Below are positions 39,789 through 49,659 of a stretch of 64,000 nucleotides of DNA, in pieces. Numbering within the stretch: the stretch's first letter is position 1; every line of letters begins with the position of its first letter. Position numbers and translations under genes: made by a program. Origin of the DNA: Polynucleobacter sp. AP-Jannik-300A-C4. Lineage in GTDB: Bacteria; Pseudomonadota; Gammaproteobacteria; Burkholderiales; Burkholderiaceae. The notes under the pieces were generated by a model. That model was given only the letters and a program-made list of their open reading frames with translations, was not told where the DNA came from and made no database searches. Where the stretch lies: positions 1,116,001 through 1,180,000 of the forward strand of contig NZ_CP061316.1 in assembly GCF_018688335.1 (NCBI RefSeq), read 5' to 3'.

Positions 39789-42775
39789 CACATCCCCTTC
39801 CTGCAGATACCTCTGGCTTCGCAATACTGGCAAACGCTATCAGGCGCAAACGCTTTCATGGGCTTGCGTGCCCATAAGACTTGGAGATCATCGCTGAGTT
39901 GCTCTGAAAATTGCGCCATCATCTCTGGCATCTGCTCAACCGGATAGGATCTAACAATCTTGTCCTCGGCTTTCTTCAGATCTGCTTTTAAGGACACCCA
40001 CTCGGCTTGCTCAATGTTACGACCAGGAAGATGCGCTGCGATGGCATTCTCATTAACAGCTCGGGCATAAATTAGTAATTGAGGATCATCTAAGAGATGA
40101 TCTGCCCGCTTCTTGATTTTGTTAATGCCTTGGTTTTTGTAATCAATCACTGCTGCGACAGTGGAATTATTGGTATTGATGTCAAAGCGGTCAGCGCGCC
40201 CCGCAATCTCAATCTCTCTTTGCACGCCATCTGGATCAGTCAACGTCACCATGAATCCAACAGGCAACTCGGCATCGTGATACTGCCAACCCTCTGCCTC
40301 GCGCTGGAGTTGCCACTCTACAAAACTAGGAATCTGCTTTTGCCAATCACGCAAAGTACCCGTGACTCTGGCATCACCCTTGATCAAGCGCTCAAACTCT
40401 TTTTCTGAATACTTGGTGAGATGTTCACGCATCCACTCACGACGAGCATCTTCGCCTTGATGAATACTCGAATGGGGTTTTTGCTCTTCTGTTTTTAATG
40501 CCTGGAAGAAGTTCTTTAGTAAAGCATGTAAAACCTGCCCAGCCAATGAGGCATCAAAACCCTCTTCGAATTCTTTGGCCTTACGCAAACCCAAGATGCT
40601 ACGCACGTAATAACGATAAGGACAATCTCTTAATGCTTTATAAGCACTAGGAGACATGCTGATCGGCAAAGCAATATCTGGGCTCACCGTTGTAACCGCT
40701 TCTTGCAGTGGGTCTGACAGGCTTGAATACGTATCAGGCTTCGCCTCTAATATCGGCCAATCTAGTAGTTGCGTGCGTAGGCGACTAATCCAAGCTGATG
40801 GTCTGAGTGGTTCACCGCTTTTGCTTTTACTTTGCCAAAGCAAATCGACTTGTGGGCAAGAAATCAGTAATTGCGAGAGATCTCTAGCCTGCTGAATATA
40901 TTGCGCCGTAAGAGTTGAGGCTTTTAGTAAACGATTGAGCGTATCCGAGAAAAATAATGGCGGCTCAGAAAACGCTGGTAACTGTTGCTCATCGCAACCC
41001 ACTAAGACAACGGCATCAAACTCACGTAAGCGTGTTGAGCTCAGAGGCAGAATGCTTAAAGTAGCCTCAGCTTGCTGACCCACCTCTTGATAGGAGGCCT
41101 CTTCAATAATCGTCTTGAGTAGGCTTAGCCATTCTGGCAAACGCATGCTGATCTGTCGGTAAGCTCCTGCGCCCAAATCAAAGGTCTTGAGTACTTCGAG
41201 TAATTGCTTACCAGCGGAGTCTTTTTCAAGTTCTTGTGCCATCCCCATGGATTGCAAATTAGATTGCAGGAGTGCATAAGCATTTTCACAATCAAGCTTG
41301 AGCTCCAACCACTGCGCATGATGTCTTTGCAATAACGTAAGTAACTCTAAGAGTGATTCATGGGGTACGGTGCCACGAGATGAATAGGCATTAGCTCGCT
41401 CAATCGCAATCCGAAAGGTTTCCCAACCTGACTTTGCTTGGCTTGCAATCAATATATCTTCAAGCTGAGCAACTAGACTGACACAAGCTTCTGATGGTTT
41501 ATGTAAGGTATGAGCAAGATCAAAAAATGGGTTTTGCAAAAACTCCAGTAAGGCACTTGCACTAGGCCCCTCCTTAGGAGAGCGAATCAACTCCAACCAA
41601 CTATTGAGCGATGCTGCGGCACGGGTGGTCGAGAGCTTCCAACCGGTCTCATCACGAATACGCAGACTTGGACCAAAGCGCGACAACAATGCTCGCGCCC
41701 TTCTTGCAGCTAAACGATCTTGTGCAACTAAAGCAATATTAGTTTTACCTGCAACTAAATGGGCTTCAATTGATTTGGCAGCCGCCCAAGCTAATTCTTC
41801 AAAACGTCTAGCGGCTAGCAACTTCCAACCATCATGAAAGCTTGCTTGAATGTTGCGATCAATAAGGGTCTGCTCTTCGCCATCTACTGCTTGAAGCTGC
41901 CCTTCAGCATCTTGCCCAGCTAAGGCCTCAGACCACAGCGCCACTGAATGCCAATCCATTCCAATATTGATAACGGGCGCACACTGTGAATACTCATGCA
42001 AATACCGAGACATCAACTCTTGATCAATTGGTTTGGGACCAGCCGTCTCCACCCAGATCAAAGGTCTTGCTACAGATTGATTAGTGCTTGCAGCTTGCAG
42101 ATGAGCGGCTAATGCGAGATGCTTGCGCATGACAGGATCACCAGGACTACTAAGGTAACGCCAGAACGCCAATAAAACGGTGGATTCTTGATCAACGACC
42201 TGACGAGATAAACCAACATAGGCCTTAGCAATCGCTTGATCCAATAGTGTTTCTACTTTTTTAACCCACAACTCTGTATCCATAGCTTGGTTTTGCGCTA
42301 GGGAATTGATCTCACCTTGCATCAGTGGCACAACCGACTCTGACAATAAATCACATGCATCGATCACCGCTTGTGCCAAACCCCAAGCTCCAGCTTCACT
42401 CTCGGCCTTAAACCAGCTTTGCAATATTTTGTGTTTGCGTAGATTGATGTACACCGATAACCAACGCTCTAAATCGGTTTGCTTTTTAGGAAATCTCCAT
42501 GCACCTGGCGCCGCTTCTAGCCAATCGTTAAAACTCATCACCTGGGGTAAGAAAGCAATATGACTCGGCAGGTCTTTAGGTCGATATTTTTCTAGGGCGG
42601 CTCTCACCCCCATTAATGGGCCCGCAGTACTCAGAACCACTAAGGGGCGCCGCTTTGTTTGCATCGCACAATCCCAAATACCCTCGGCAAGCGATTTCAG
42701 GGCACTGGCATTAGGCGCTATTGCCCAAGCATGTGGCTGCTTTTGCTCTTTTAGGGTTGGAAATGGGTGCGACAT
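39785..42775 (-). CDS. addB: AddB-like nuclease subunit
   Basis: 996-residue partner of AddA. The C-terminal PD-(D/E)xK nuclease shows AAVIDYKNQGINK and HALLKNFFQAL, and the end carries the iron-sulfur motif C-x2-C-x5-C (SVCQYCEARGICRKG) with an earlier Cys (RDCPYRYYVRSIL), as in AddB. The N-terminal helicase-like domain lacks a clear Walker A, as usual for proteobacterial AddB. Upstream of addA with a 4-base overlap; its promoter is divergent from trxA. Confidence 0.9.
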   Translation of the reverse strand: MSHPFPTLKEQKQPHAWAIAPNASALKSLAEGIWDCAMQTKRRPLVVLSTAGPLMGVRAALEKYRPKDLPSHIAFLPQVMSFNDWLEAAPGAWRFPKKQTDLERWLSVYINLRKHKILQSWFKAESEAGAWGLAQAVIDACDLLSESVVPLMQGEINSLAQNQAMDTELWVKKVETLLDQAIAKAYVGLSRQVVDQESTVLLAFWRYLSSPGDPVMRKHLALAAHLQAASTNQSVARPLIWVETAGPKPIDQELMSRYLHEYSQCAPVINIGMDWHSVALWSEALAGQDAEGQLQAVDGEEQTLIDRNIQASFHDGWKLLAARRFEELAWAAAKSIEAHLVAGKTNIALVAQDRLAARRARALLSRFGPSLRIRDETGWKLSTTRAAASLNSWLELIRSPKEGPSASALLEFLQNPFFDLAHTLHKPSEACVSLVAQLEDILIASQAKSGWETFRIAIERANAYSSRGTVPHESLLELLTLLQRHHAQWLELKLDCENAYALLQSNLQSMGMAQELEKDSAGKQLLEVLKTFDLGAGAYRQISMRLPEWLSLLKTIIEEASYQEVGQQAEATLSILPLSSTRLREFDAVVLVGCDEQQLPAFSEPPLFFSDTLNRLLKASTLTAQYIQQARDLSQLLISCPQVDLLWQSKSKSGEPLRPSAWISRLRTQLLDWPILEAKPDTYSSLSDPLQEAVTTVSPDIALPISMSPSAYKALRDCPYRYYVRSILGLRKAKEFEEGFDASLAGQVLHALLKNFFQALKTEEQKPHSSIHQGEDARREWMREHLTKYSEKEFERLIKGDARVTGTLRDWQKQIPSFVEWQLQREAEGWQYHDAELPVGFMVTLTDPDGVQREIEIAGRADRFDINTNNSTVAAVIDYKNQGINKIKKRADHLLDDPQLLIYARAVNENAIAAHLPGRNIEQAEWVSLKADLKKAEDKIVRSYPVEQMPEMMAQFSEQLSDDLQVLWARKPMKAFAPDSVCQYCEARGICRKGMW

Positions 42776-42925
42776 GCTGAGTGGGGTGGTGTGTCTAGGG
42801 CTGGCTTTTGGGTTATTTTGTGAGCGGATTATGAGAATTTAGGCAGAAAGTGTGGCTTATTGCTAATATAAGCGTTGTAGTGCAATAACTATATAAAACT
42901 AAATAAGACTAATTAAGGAATTTTC

Positions 42926-43252
42926 ATGAGTGCCGGCATCAAATATGTAACTGACGCTTCTTTCGAGCAAGACGTTCTCAAGTCCGATAAACCTGTTCTC
43001 CTCGACTTCTGGGCTGAGTGGTGTGGTCCTTGCAAGATGATCGGCCCTATCCTTGAAGAGCTGGCTGGTGAGTATGGCGACAAGATCCAAATCGCAAAGA
43101 TGAACGTAGATGAGAACCAAGGCGTTCCTGCCCAGTTCAATATTCGTGGCATCCCAACATTGATCCTCTTTAAGAACGGCACTGTTGCTGCTCAAAAAGT
43201 AGGCGCTTTGGCTAAATCCCAGCTGACTGCATTTATTGATAGTCATCTGTAA
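42926..43252 (+). CDS. trxA: Thioredoxin
   Basis: Disulfide reductase of 108 residues with the active site [10 protein letters not shown], the cis-Pro loop [13 protein letters not shown], and the C-terminal helix. ATG at 42926 follows AAGGAATTTTC. It is followed by a strong terminator and then rho, a conserved neighbour pair in proteobacteria. Confidence 0.97.
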   Translation: MSAGIKYVTDASFEQDVLKSDKPVLLDFWAEWCGPCKMIGPILEELAGEYGDKIQIAKMNVDENQGVPAQFNIRGIPTLILFKNGTVAAQKVGALAKSQLTAFIDSHL

Positions 43253-43264
43253 ATAGTCCAAGAT

Positions 43265-43296
43265 CACAGGTTCACTGGGTGAGCCTGTGGTTTTTA
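43265..43296 (+). terminator. Rho-independent terminator of trxA
   Basis: CACAGGTTCAC pairs with GTGAGCCTGTG (one G-T pair, TGG loop), followed by GTTTTT. Confidence 0.9.
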
Positions 43297-43487
43297 GCTG
43301 TTTTTAGTGTAGTATCTAATTCATCGCACTTTCAGTGCTCCGATTTCTAGCAAGATTCCCAGTAATTTCCCTCCCCCTTCTTTTTTAGCAAACTCCCCAA
43401 AATTCTGTTTTTCCAATCTGTCTGATGTTCGTCTAGACAGCGATACCTCAAAACACATTTACATCCTTATCTACACCCGAGAACCAC

Positions 43488-44750
43488 ATGCAATTATCTG
43501 AACTCAAAGTCCTCCACGTATCCGCTCTGCTTGAAATGGCAGCCAGCCTGGAGATTGAAAATACGCAACGTATGCGCAAACAAGAGTTGATGTTTGCCAT
43601 CCTCAAGAAACGCGCCAAGGAAGGTGAATCCGTTTTCGGTGACGGCACTTTGGAAGTGTTGCCTGATGGCTTTGGTTTCTTGCGCTCCCCAGATGCCTCT
43701 TATATGGCTTCTCCGGACGATATCTACATCTCCCCTGCTCAGATCCGCCGCTTTAACCTGCATACGGGTGATAGCGTTGAAGGCGAGGTTCGTACCCCTA
43801 AAGATGGCGAGCGTTACTTTGCCCTGGTTAAGGTAGACAAGATCAACGGTTTGCCTCCAGAGGCTTTAAAGAACCGCATCATGTTCGAGAACTTAACGCC
43901 TTTGCATCCAAATCGCGTTGTTCAATTAGAGCGTGATATCAAGGCTGAAGAGAATTTAACTGGCCGCATCATCGATATGATCTCCCCGATTGGCTATGGC
44001 CAGCGTGGCTTGATCGTGTCTTCACCTAAATCCGGTAAGACCGTGATGATGCAGCACATTGCGCATGCGATCTCTGCAAACAACCCAGATGCGATCTTGA
44101 TCGTATTGTTGGTAGATGAGCGTCCTGAAGAAGTTACTGAAATGCAGCGTTCTGTACGCGGTGAAGTGGTTGCCTCTACATTTGATGAACCAGCGGTGCG
44201 TCACGTACAAGTTGCTGAGATGGTGATTGAAAAAGCCAAGCGCTTAGTGGAGATGAAAAAAGACGTCATCATCCTGCTTGACTCGATTACCCGCCTTGCT
44301 CGTGCTTACAACACCGTGATTCCTTCATCTGGAAAAGTGCTCTCTGGTGGTGTGGATGCCAACGCATTACAACGTCCAAAGCGCTTCTTCGGTGCAGCGC
44401 GTAACGTGGAAGAAGGTGGCTCACTCACCATCATCGCTACTGCCTTGATTGAAACAGGTAGCCGTATGGATGACCTGATCTACGAAGAGTTCAAAGGTAC
44501 CGGCAATATGGAAGTACACCTTGAGCGTCGTTTGGCTGAGCGCCGTGTTTACCCATCGATTAACCTCAACAAGTCCGGTACGCGCCGTGAAGAGTTGCTG
44601 GTTAAAGCTGAAAACCTCCAGAAAATCTGGGTTTTACGTAAATTGTTAGCCGATATGGACGATATCGAGGCAATGAACTTCATTGTTGATAAGCTCAAAT
44701 CCACCAAAAATAACGGTGAATTCTTCGATTTAATGCGTAAGGGCGGTTAA
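43488..44750 (+). CDS. rho: Transcription termination factor Rho
   Basis: Hexameric RNA-dependent ATPase, 420 residues. N-terminal [18 protein letters not shown], the cold-shock RNA-binding fold ([17 protein letters not shown]), Walker [12 protein letters not shown], Walker [15 protein letters not shown]-loop [21 protein letters not shown]. Intact against the E. coli protein. About 235 bases separate it from trxA, with no recognised leader besides the trxA terminator. Confidence 0.97.
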   Translation: MQLSELKVLHVSALLEMAASLEIENTQRMRKQELMFAILKKRAKEGESVFGDGTLEVLPDGFGFLRSPDASYMASPDDIYISPAQIRRFNLHTGDSVEGEVRTPKDGERYFALVKVDKINGLPPEALKNRIMFENLTPLHPNRVVQLERDIKAEENLTGRIIDMISPIGYGQRGLIVSSPKSGKTVMMQHIAHAISANNPDAILIVLLVDERPEEVTEMQRSVRGEVVASTFDEPAVRHVQVAEMVIEKAKRLVEMKKDVIILLDSITRLARAYNTVIPSSGKVLSGGVDANALQRPKRFFGAARNVEEGGSLTIIATALIETGSRMDDLIYEEFKGTGNMEVHLERRLAERRVYPSINLNKSGTRREELLVKAENLQKIWVLRKLLADMDDIEAMNFIVDKLKSTKNNGEFFDLMRKGG

Positions 44751-44766
44751 TTTAGGCTCTCAGAGT

Positions 44767-44818
44767 CGGTAAAAGTGGGCTTTGTTGTTGATTTCATGGC
44801 ATAATTTCGCTTTTACCG
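44767..44818 (+). repeat. Inverted repeat ahead of rpmE2
   Basis: CGGTAAAAG (44767-44775) and CTTTTACCG (44810-44818) around a 34-base loop that contains CATAATTT. Could be a leader structure or a DNA site; nothing more can be shown. Confidence 0.4.
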
Positions 44819-44895
44819 CTTTAATAATTTGCATTTAACTGGGTAAGTATTTGGGTCTTTGGACCTAAACGGCTGCCTGCTAATAGGACTTAATA

Positions 44896-45240
44896 ATGAA
44901 ACCTGGCATTCACCCCGAATATCGTGAAATCGTCTTTGTAGACGTTTCTAATAACTTCAGCTTCAAGACTCGCTCCACTATGTCTACTAAAGAGACAATC
45001 AAGTGGGAAGATGGCAATGAGTATCCATTGGCCAAGATCGAGACTTCATCTGAGTCACACCCTTTCTACACTGGCACCCAGAAGATTATGGATACTGCCG
45101 GTCGTGTTGAGAAATTCCGTCAGAAATTCGGTACTAAAGCTGTTGCTAAAGCTACCGGTGATGGCGCTGCTAAAACGGCTGAGAAAAAAGCTGCCGCTGC
45201 AGAAGCTAAAGCTGCTGAAAAGCCAGCTAAGAAGAAGTAA
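44896..45240 (+). CDS. rpmE2: Ribosomal protein bL31, type B (zinc-free), with Lys/Ala tail
   Basis: bL31 of the type B form: [47 protein letters not shown], without the CxxC pairs of the zinc form. The core is about 82 residues; an extra tail of about 32 residues is almost only Ala, Lys and Glu ([20 protein letters not shown]). Such tails occur in some betaproteobacteria. Downstream of rho, the usual place of this gene. Confidence 0.95.
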   Translation: MKPGIHPEYREIVFVDVSNNFSFKTRSTMSTKETIKWEDGNEYPLAKIETSSESHPFYTGTQKIMDTAGRVEKFRQKFGTKAVAKATGDGAAKTAEKKAAAAEAKAAEKPAKKK

Positions 45241-45306
45241 TAGACTTACTCTACAAAGGGGCTGGGGTTTGGATATTCAGTATTCACCCTCCCCTGCGAG
45301 ATAATC

Positions 45307-45330
45307 AAGGCAGCGTTTGCTGCCTTTTTT
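45307..45330 (+). terminator. Rho-independent terminator of rpmE2
   Basis: AAGGCAGC/GCTGCCTT stem with a GTTT loop and a run of six T. Confidence 0.9.
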
Positions 45331-45344
45331 ATTGCTAGTTTTCT

Positions 45345-47072
45345 ATGGTCAAACTCACTGCCGCTGCTACCACCTCTATTCCACGCATCATTATTTTTGC
45401 GTTGACTTTGGTCTATGGTTTTGCCGGTCTTTTTGCACGCGATCCTTGGAAGAATGAAGACGCCATCGGATTTGGTGGCATGTGGACTTTGCAAAGCGGC
45501 AAAGCACTCGATTGGATTGTTCCGCATCTTGCAGGACGCGATGTTTCCCTGGGCGCACCCTTTCCTTACTGGCTAGGTGCCACCCTCATGGATCTCTTTG
45601 GTCCTTTGATTGGAATGGCCAATGCTGCACGTCTCTATGCAGCAATCTGCTTCTTCGCTGCTGCTCTCGCTATTTGGTATGCGACTTACCTATTAGGTCG
45701 TCGTCAAGAAGTTCAGCCCATGGTCTTAGCGGTGGGCGGTCAGCCTGGTCGTAAAAACTATGGCATGACTCTGGCTGATGGCGCGCTATTGATATTCTTG
45801 GCTTGCGTCGGTCTTGCACAACGTGCACATGAGACTACACCAATGATGGCTCAACTGATGGGCATCAGCATTGTCTTGTATGGCACAGTGCGAGGTTTAG
45901 ATAAGCCTTGGCAAGGTGGCTTATGGACTGGTCTTGGCATTGCGATTGTTGCACTCTCCAGCAATCTCACACTTAGCTTAATTGTTGTCAGCTCCACCAT
46001 CATTGCGGTGATTGCGAGTAATGCGAAATTACGCTTTCGTTGGACTTTAACTAGTACAGTTTTAGGCTTGATTGGTTTTGCGATTTGGCCCGCGCTTTGG
46101 TACCTAGGTAACATCACTCCAGAGTGGCGTCATATAGCCGAAGAAGGCTGGCGCAATATGCCAGAGATGCGTGCAACGCCTTCCATTGAATCCCTCGGAT
46201 TTTTGAGCGTTAACTTCTGGGCTTACGCTTGGCCAGTTTGGCCGCTAGCCATCATCTCTCTTGCCCACTGGGGTCGAGTCAAAGAAGCGGGTCAATGGCG
46301 TGCGCCGCATCTGTGCATTCCGCTAAGTGTATTTATTGGTTGCTTGATTTATGTTCTCTTCCGCCTTGAGGCGAATGAACATGACCTCATCATTTTGATT
46401 CCGAGCCTGTCGATCATCGCTGCATTTAGCCTGCCAATACTCAAGCGTAACCTCATCAGCTTTATCGATTGGTTTGCGATGTTTAGCTTCACCATGATCG
46501 CTTTGGCCATTTGGATTATTTGGCTTGCAAAAGTGACTGGCTTTCCAGAATCGACAGCCGCCAATTTAGCAAGACTGCTGCCAGGCTTTCAGGCGCAGTT
46601 TGATTACTTTGGTTTTGTGATTGCCCTCATCATTACTGGTGTGTGGTTAGCGATTGTGCGCTGGAGAACATCGCGCGCTCCAAAAGAAATCTGGCGCTGC
46701 CTGATTATCTCTGCGTCTGGAACCACCTTGATGTGGGTTTTATTGATGACGCTTTGGTTGCCAACAATTAACTATGCAAAGACCTATCGCGATGTATCTG
46801 ATCGTCTGGTGCAAATGATTGCCAACACACCAGGGTGTATCGATACTAGCAATCTAGGTCCAGCACAGTTAGCTTCGTTTAGTTACTTCACCAAGCTTCC
46901 ACTACGAGATGATCCTAGCTGCAATCTGATGCTGACACACAGCTCCTCAGAGGCTAAGGCTTACGCTAGCCTCAACAAAAAGAAAATAGAATTACTTTGG
47001 GAAGATCGCCGCGCATCTGACCGAGATGAGCGCCTGCGCCTCTATCAAATTACCCCTGCTGGTAAAGAATAA
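45345..47072 (+). CDS. ArnT/PMT-family glycosyltransferase, integral membrane
   Basis: 575-residue polytopic membrane protein of the GT-C type. The first loop has DPWKNEDAIGFGGMW, the acidic motif that in ArnT/PMT enzymes binds the polyprenyl-phosphate sugar donor. About 11 hydrophobic helices follow, then a soluble C-terminal domain of about 90 residues (PGCIDTSNLGPAQLASFSYF). Relatives transfer sugars from lipid carriers to lipid A or proteins; the acceptor here is unknown. It is translationally close to the MATE gene (3 bases apart), an association whose meaning is unclear. Confidence 0.82.
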   Translation: MVKLTAAATTSIPRIIIFALTLVYGFAGLFARDPWKNEDAIGFGGMWTLQSGKALDWIVPHLAGRDVSLGAPFPYWLGATLMDLFGPLIGMANAARLYAAICFFAAALAIWYATYLLGRRQEVQPMVLAVGGQPGRKNYGMTLADGALLIFLACVGLAQRAHETTPMMAQLMGISIVLYGTVRGLDKPWQGGLWTGLGIAIVALSSNLTLSLIVVSSTIIAVIASNAKLRFRWTLTSTVLGLIGFAIWPALWYLGNITPEWRHIAEEGWRNMPEMRATPSIESLGFLSVNFWAYAWPVWPLAIISLAHWGRVKEAGQWRAPHLCIPLSVFIGCLIYVLFRLEANEHDLIILIPSLSIIAAFSLPILKRNLISFIDWFAMFSFTMIALAIWIIWLAKVTGFPESTAANLARLLPGFQAQFDYFGFVIALIITGVWLAIVRWRTSRAPKEIWRCLIISASGTTLMWVLLMTLWLPTINYAKTYRDVSDRLVQMIANTPGCIDTSNLGPAQLASFSYFTKLPLRDDPSCNLMLTHSSSEAKAYASLNKKKIELLWEDRRASDRDERLRLYQITPAGKE

Positions 47073-47075
47073 AAC

Positions 47076-48467
47076 GTGCTGCACTTTAAATTATCGCGTT
47101 TGCGCGAGGATATTCCCTCTCTACTAAAACTCGCTGGTCCCCTACTGATTGGTCAGCTTGCAGTCATTACCTTTGGTGTTTTAGATACCGCTATGACTGC
47201 ACGCTACTCCGCTGATGACTTGGCTGCCTTAGCAATGGCCTCCGCCATCTTTATCAGCATCTATGTTGGTCTAACTGGCGTCATCTCTGCCCTCGCCCCA
47301 ATTGCAGGGCAACTCTTTGGTGCCAAGCGTTATGGCGAGATTGGTGAAGAAGTGCGTCAAGCCACTTGGCTAGCAGTAGGTCTGACTGTATTGGGTGGCG
47401 CCATTTTGCTCAATGCCGATCTTCTTCTGCAAATCTCCCAAGTCACACCAGATATTGAAGGTAAAGCGAAGCTGTATCTCAATATTCTTGCTATTGGCTT
47501 ACCAGCAAGCATGGCAATGCGGGTTCTCATGGCATTACACAACGCTGTCTCCAGGCCAGCAGTGATTACCGTGGTGCAACTGATTGGCTTAGGCTTAAAG
47601 CTCCCGCTCAATCTCCTATTTATTTATGGTGGCCTGGGCATTGAAGGTATGGGCGGCCCAGGTTGCGCAGTAGCTACTGTCATCATCAATTGGTTTTGGC
47701 TCATCATCACTCTGGGCTTTGTGCTCTTTGATGGCTTTTACAGGCCATTTAAGATCTTTGCACGCTTTAGCTGGCCCGACTGGCATCGCATCTGGACACT
47801 CTTGAAATTGGGTGCGCCTATTGGCTTTAGTTATTTAATAGAAGTGACCTCATTTACTTTCATGTCACTCTTTATTGCGCGGCTAGGCACTACTGCTTTA
47901 GCTGGCCATCAAATTGTGGCTAATATGGGAACTGTAATTTATATGGTGCCACTATCTCTGTCGATTGCGACAATGACCTTAGTATCTCAATCGATTGGCG
48001 CCGATAAACAAGAACGTGCTGAGGAAATTGGGTGGTCCTCGGTATTCTTCACAACCACTTTGTGTGTTGTGATTGGTATCGCAGTCTGGATTTTTAGAGT
48101 GCAGCTTCTGGAGTTATACGATCCGCCAGAAGAAGTGAAATTATTTTCCATTCCACTCTTTTTGTTTATCGCCTTTTATCAAGTCTTTGATGCCCTGCAG
48201 ATTACAGCAGCTTTCATACTGCGAGCCTATCGGATTGCCTTCTGGCCAATGGTCATTTATGCCGGCTCACTTTGGGGTGTGGGACTTGGGGGCGGCTACT
48301 TGATGGGCTTTAATGTTTTTGGCAATACACCAGAGTTCTTACAGGGTGCTAACGGCTTTTGGGCTGGTAACAGTATGAGCCTAGGATTAGCTGCACTCCT
48401 CTTGCTCTACCTCTTTAGAAGAACGGCGGCACGCTTTGAGAAAACGCATCCGCCAGTTGAGGTTTAG
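47076..48467 (+). CDS. MATE-family multidrug/flippase transporter
   Basis: 463 residues with 12 membrane helices in two six-helix halves, typical of MATE (MatE) transporters: LAGPLLIGQLAVITFGVLDT in helix 1 and GAPIGFSYLIEVTSFTFMSL at the start of the second half. NorM-like Na+ or H+ antiport of cationic compounds is the family role. Start is GTG at 47076, right after the previous stop, with no strong binding site, so coupled translation is likely. Confidence 0.9.
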   Translation: MLHFKLSRLREDIPSLLKLAGPLLIGQLAVITFGVLDTAMTARYSADDLAALAMASAIFISIYVGLTGVISALAPIAGQLFGAKRYGEIGEEVRQATWLAVGLTVLGGAILLNADLLLQISQVTPDIEGKAKLYLNILAIGLPASMAMRVLMALHNAVSRPAVITVVQLIGLGLKLPLNLLFIYGGLGIEGMGGPGCAVATVIINWFWLIITLGFVLFDGFYRPFKIFARFSWPDWHRIWTLLKLGAPIGFSYLIEVTSFTFMSLFIARLGTTALAGHQIVANMGTVIYMVPLSLSIATMTLVSQSIGADKQERAEEIGWSSVFFTTTLCVVIGIAVWIFRVQLLELYDPPEEVKLFSIPLFLFIAFYQVFDALQITAAFILRAYRIAFWPMVIYAGSLWGVGLGGGYLMGFNVFGNTPEFLQGANGFWAGNSMSLGLAALLLLYLFRRTAARFEKTHPPVEV

Positions 48468-48509
48468 TCGAGATTCAATTCCAGTAAACAGGTTTACTGG
48501 ATTGGTTTC

Positions 48510-49022
48510 TTACTGAATTGGCTTGAAACCATTCGGCGGCATTGATGGCTTGCCTTGTGGAATGTTGTATCCATTATTACTACTGCTTCCAAAGTTTTGA
48601 GTTGGATAGCTAGGAACCTGATTCCCTTTGGAATACATACACTGTTGGTAGGCAATGTTGTATTGAACTTGAGCTTGATTTTGTTTGCCAGAAGAATTCA
48701 TGGCACCCATAGCGGCACCACCGAGCAAGCCAATGCCTGCACCAGTACCAATGTTCTGGCTACTTCCACCCTGAATCACTGCACCCGCTGCTGCACCTAA
48801 AGCCGCACCAATGGCTGCACTAGTCGCACCCTCTTTGAGCGCTGCATTACTAGTATCTTTAATTGCATTCGCAGCAAAATCACGACACTGTTGATCATCC
48901 TGCTGAAAGACTTCAAAAGGCTTCCCTTCGCGCGGCATGATTGCGATCGTTGGGCCAGTTGGTGCGGATACGCAAGCGGCTAAAGAGCTGATGATGGCTA
49001 AAGTCAGTACAGCACGTTTCAT
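48510..49022 (-). CDS. Glycine-zipper lipoprotein
   Basis: Signal peptide with lipobox SLAAC (Cys about 17). The middle has a glycine-zipper segment (AAIGAALGAAAGAVIQGG and GTGAGIGLLGGAAMGAMNSS), which packs helices in membranes. A YxxCMYSKG motif (AYQQCMYSKGNQVPSYP) follows and the tail is Pro/Asn rich. This layout is seen in outer-membrane lipoproteins of the SlyB/17 kDa type. 170 residues, single gene. Confidence 0.8.
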   Translation of the reverse strand: MKRAVLTLAIISSLAACVSAPTGPTIAIMPREGKPFEVFQQDDQQCRDFAANAIKDTSNAALKEGATSAAIGAALGAAAGAVIQGGSSQNIGTGAGIGLLGGAAMGAMNSSGKQNQAQVQYNIAYQQCMYSKGNQVPSYPTQNFGSSSNNGYNIPQGKPSMPPNGFKPIQ

Positions 49023-49058
49023 ATGGATTCCTTAAATCAGTTAAAGCATTAAATTCTA

Positions 49059-49550
49059 TTAATTTTGATTGCGCTGTCTTGTGTTCGTACTACTAGAAGG
49101 TGGCGCTGCTGGTCGAGTTTGCCAGCCCGATGCGCAACTTTGCACATACGGAAAGTATTGCGCGCTTGCTTCGCAGTAATACCAAATTGGAGCCTGCGGT
49201 TGAGAGGCCAAGACCATGGGTTGCTGAGGCGCTGCATAAGTGACCACCGGCGGAGCTGCGTAGACCACGGGTGGTGCATAGTAGCCAGCAGCATAAGGGT
49301 AACCATAGCCAGGGCCATAATATCCACCGCGCCAACCTGGACCCCAGCCACCACCCCAACCAGGGCCGTATGCTGCTGGACGCCAACCGCCGCCATAGCC
49401 ACCTCCGTAACCACCGCCAACAGAGACTGCCCAGCCAACATTACCCGCTTGAGCTGAGACAGGAGCAAGAGCAAATAGACCTACTGCTGCAAAGAGCATC
49501 AGAACTACCTTAGACACAACTGAGTTGTATTGCTTATGGCTTGTTTTCAT
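49059..49550 (-). CDS. Secreted Gly/Tyr-rich protein
   Basis: Signal peptide MKTSHKQYNSVVSKVVLMLF...APVSAQA, start taken at the ATG at 49550; the frame is open to 49601 with no added signal. The mature part has Gly/Trp/Tyr runs (GGYGGGYGGGWRPAAYGPGW and GGWGPGWRGGYYGPGYGY) and then APPVV repeats. It ends with WYYCEASAQYFPYVQSCASG, a two-Cys motif common at the end of small secreted proteins of Burkholderiales. Function unknown. Confidence 0.75.
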   Translation of the reverse strand: MKTSHKQYNSVVSKVVLMLFAAVGLFALAPVSAQAGNVGWAVSVGGGYGGGYGGGWRPAAYGPGWGGGWGPGWRGGYYGPGYGYPYAAGYYAPPVVYAAPPVVTYAAPQQPMVLASQPQAPIWYYCEASAQYFPYVQSCASGWQTRPAAPPSSSTNTRQRNQN

Positions 49551-49659
49551 AGTGGACCCCATTAATTGGTCGCCTCCTACTACCTTTAACGCTTGATCCA
49601 AATCTAGGCTGACAGGATTTGGGCTTTTATTTGAATATTTGTTAATTACTTCTAGATAC

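Noticed and set aside
44783..44808. Sigma-70 promoter TTGTTG ... CATAAT before rpmE2
   Set aside because: The spacing between the two boxes is only about 12 bases, too short for a normal promoter.
49065..49513. Plus- and minus-strand frames within the Gly-rich secreted protein gene
   Set aside because: Repetitive GGN/CCN codons keep all frames open; only the frame with a signal peptide and the C-terminal Cys motif is convincing.
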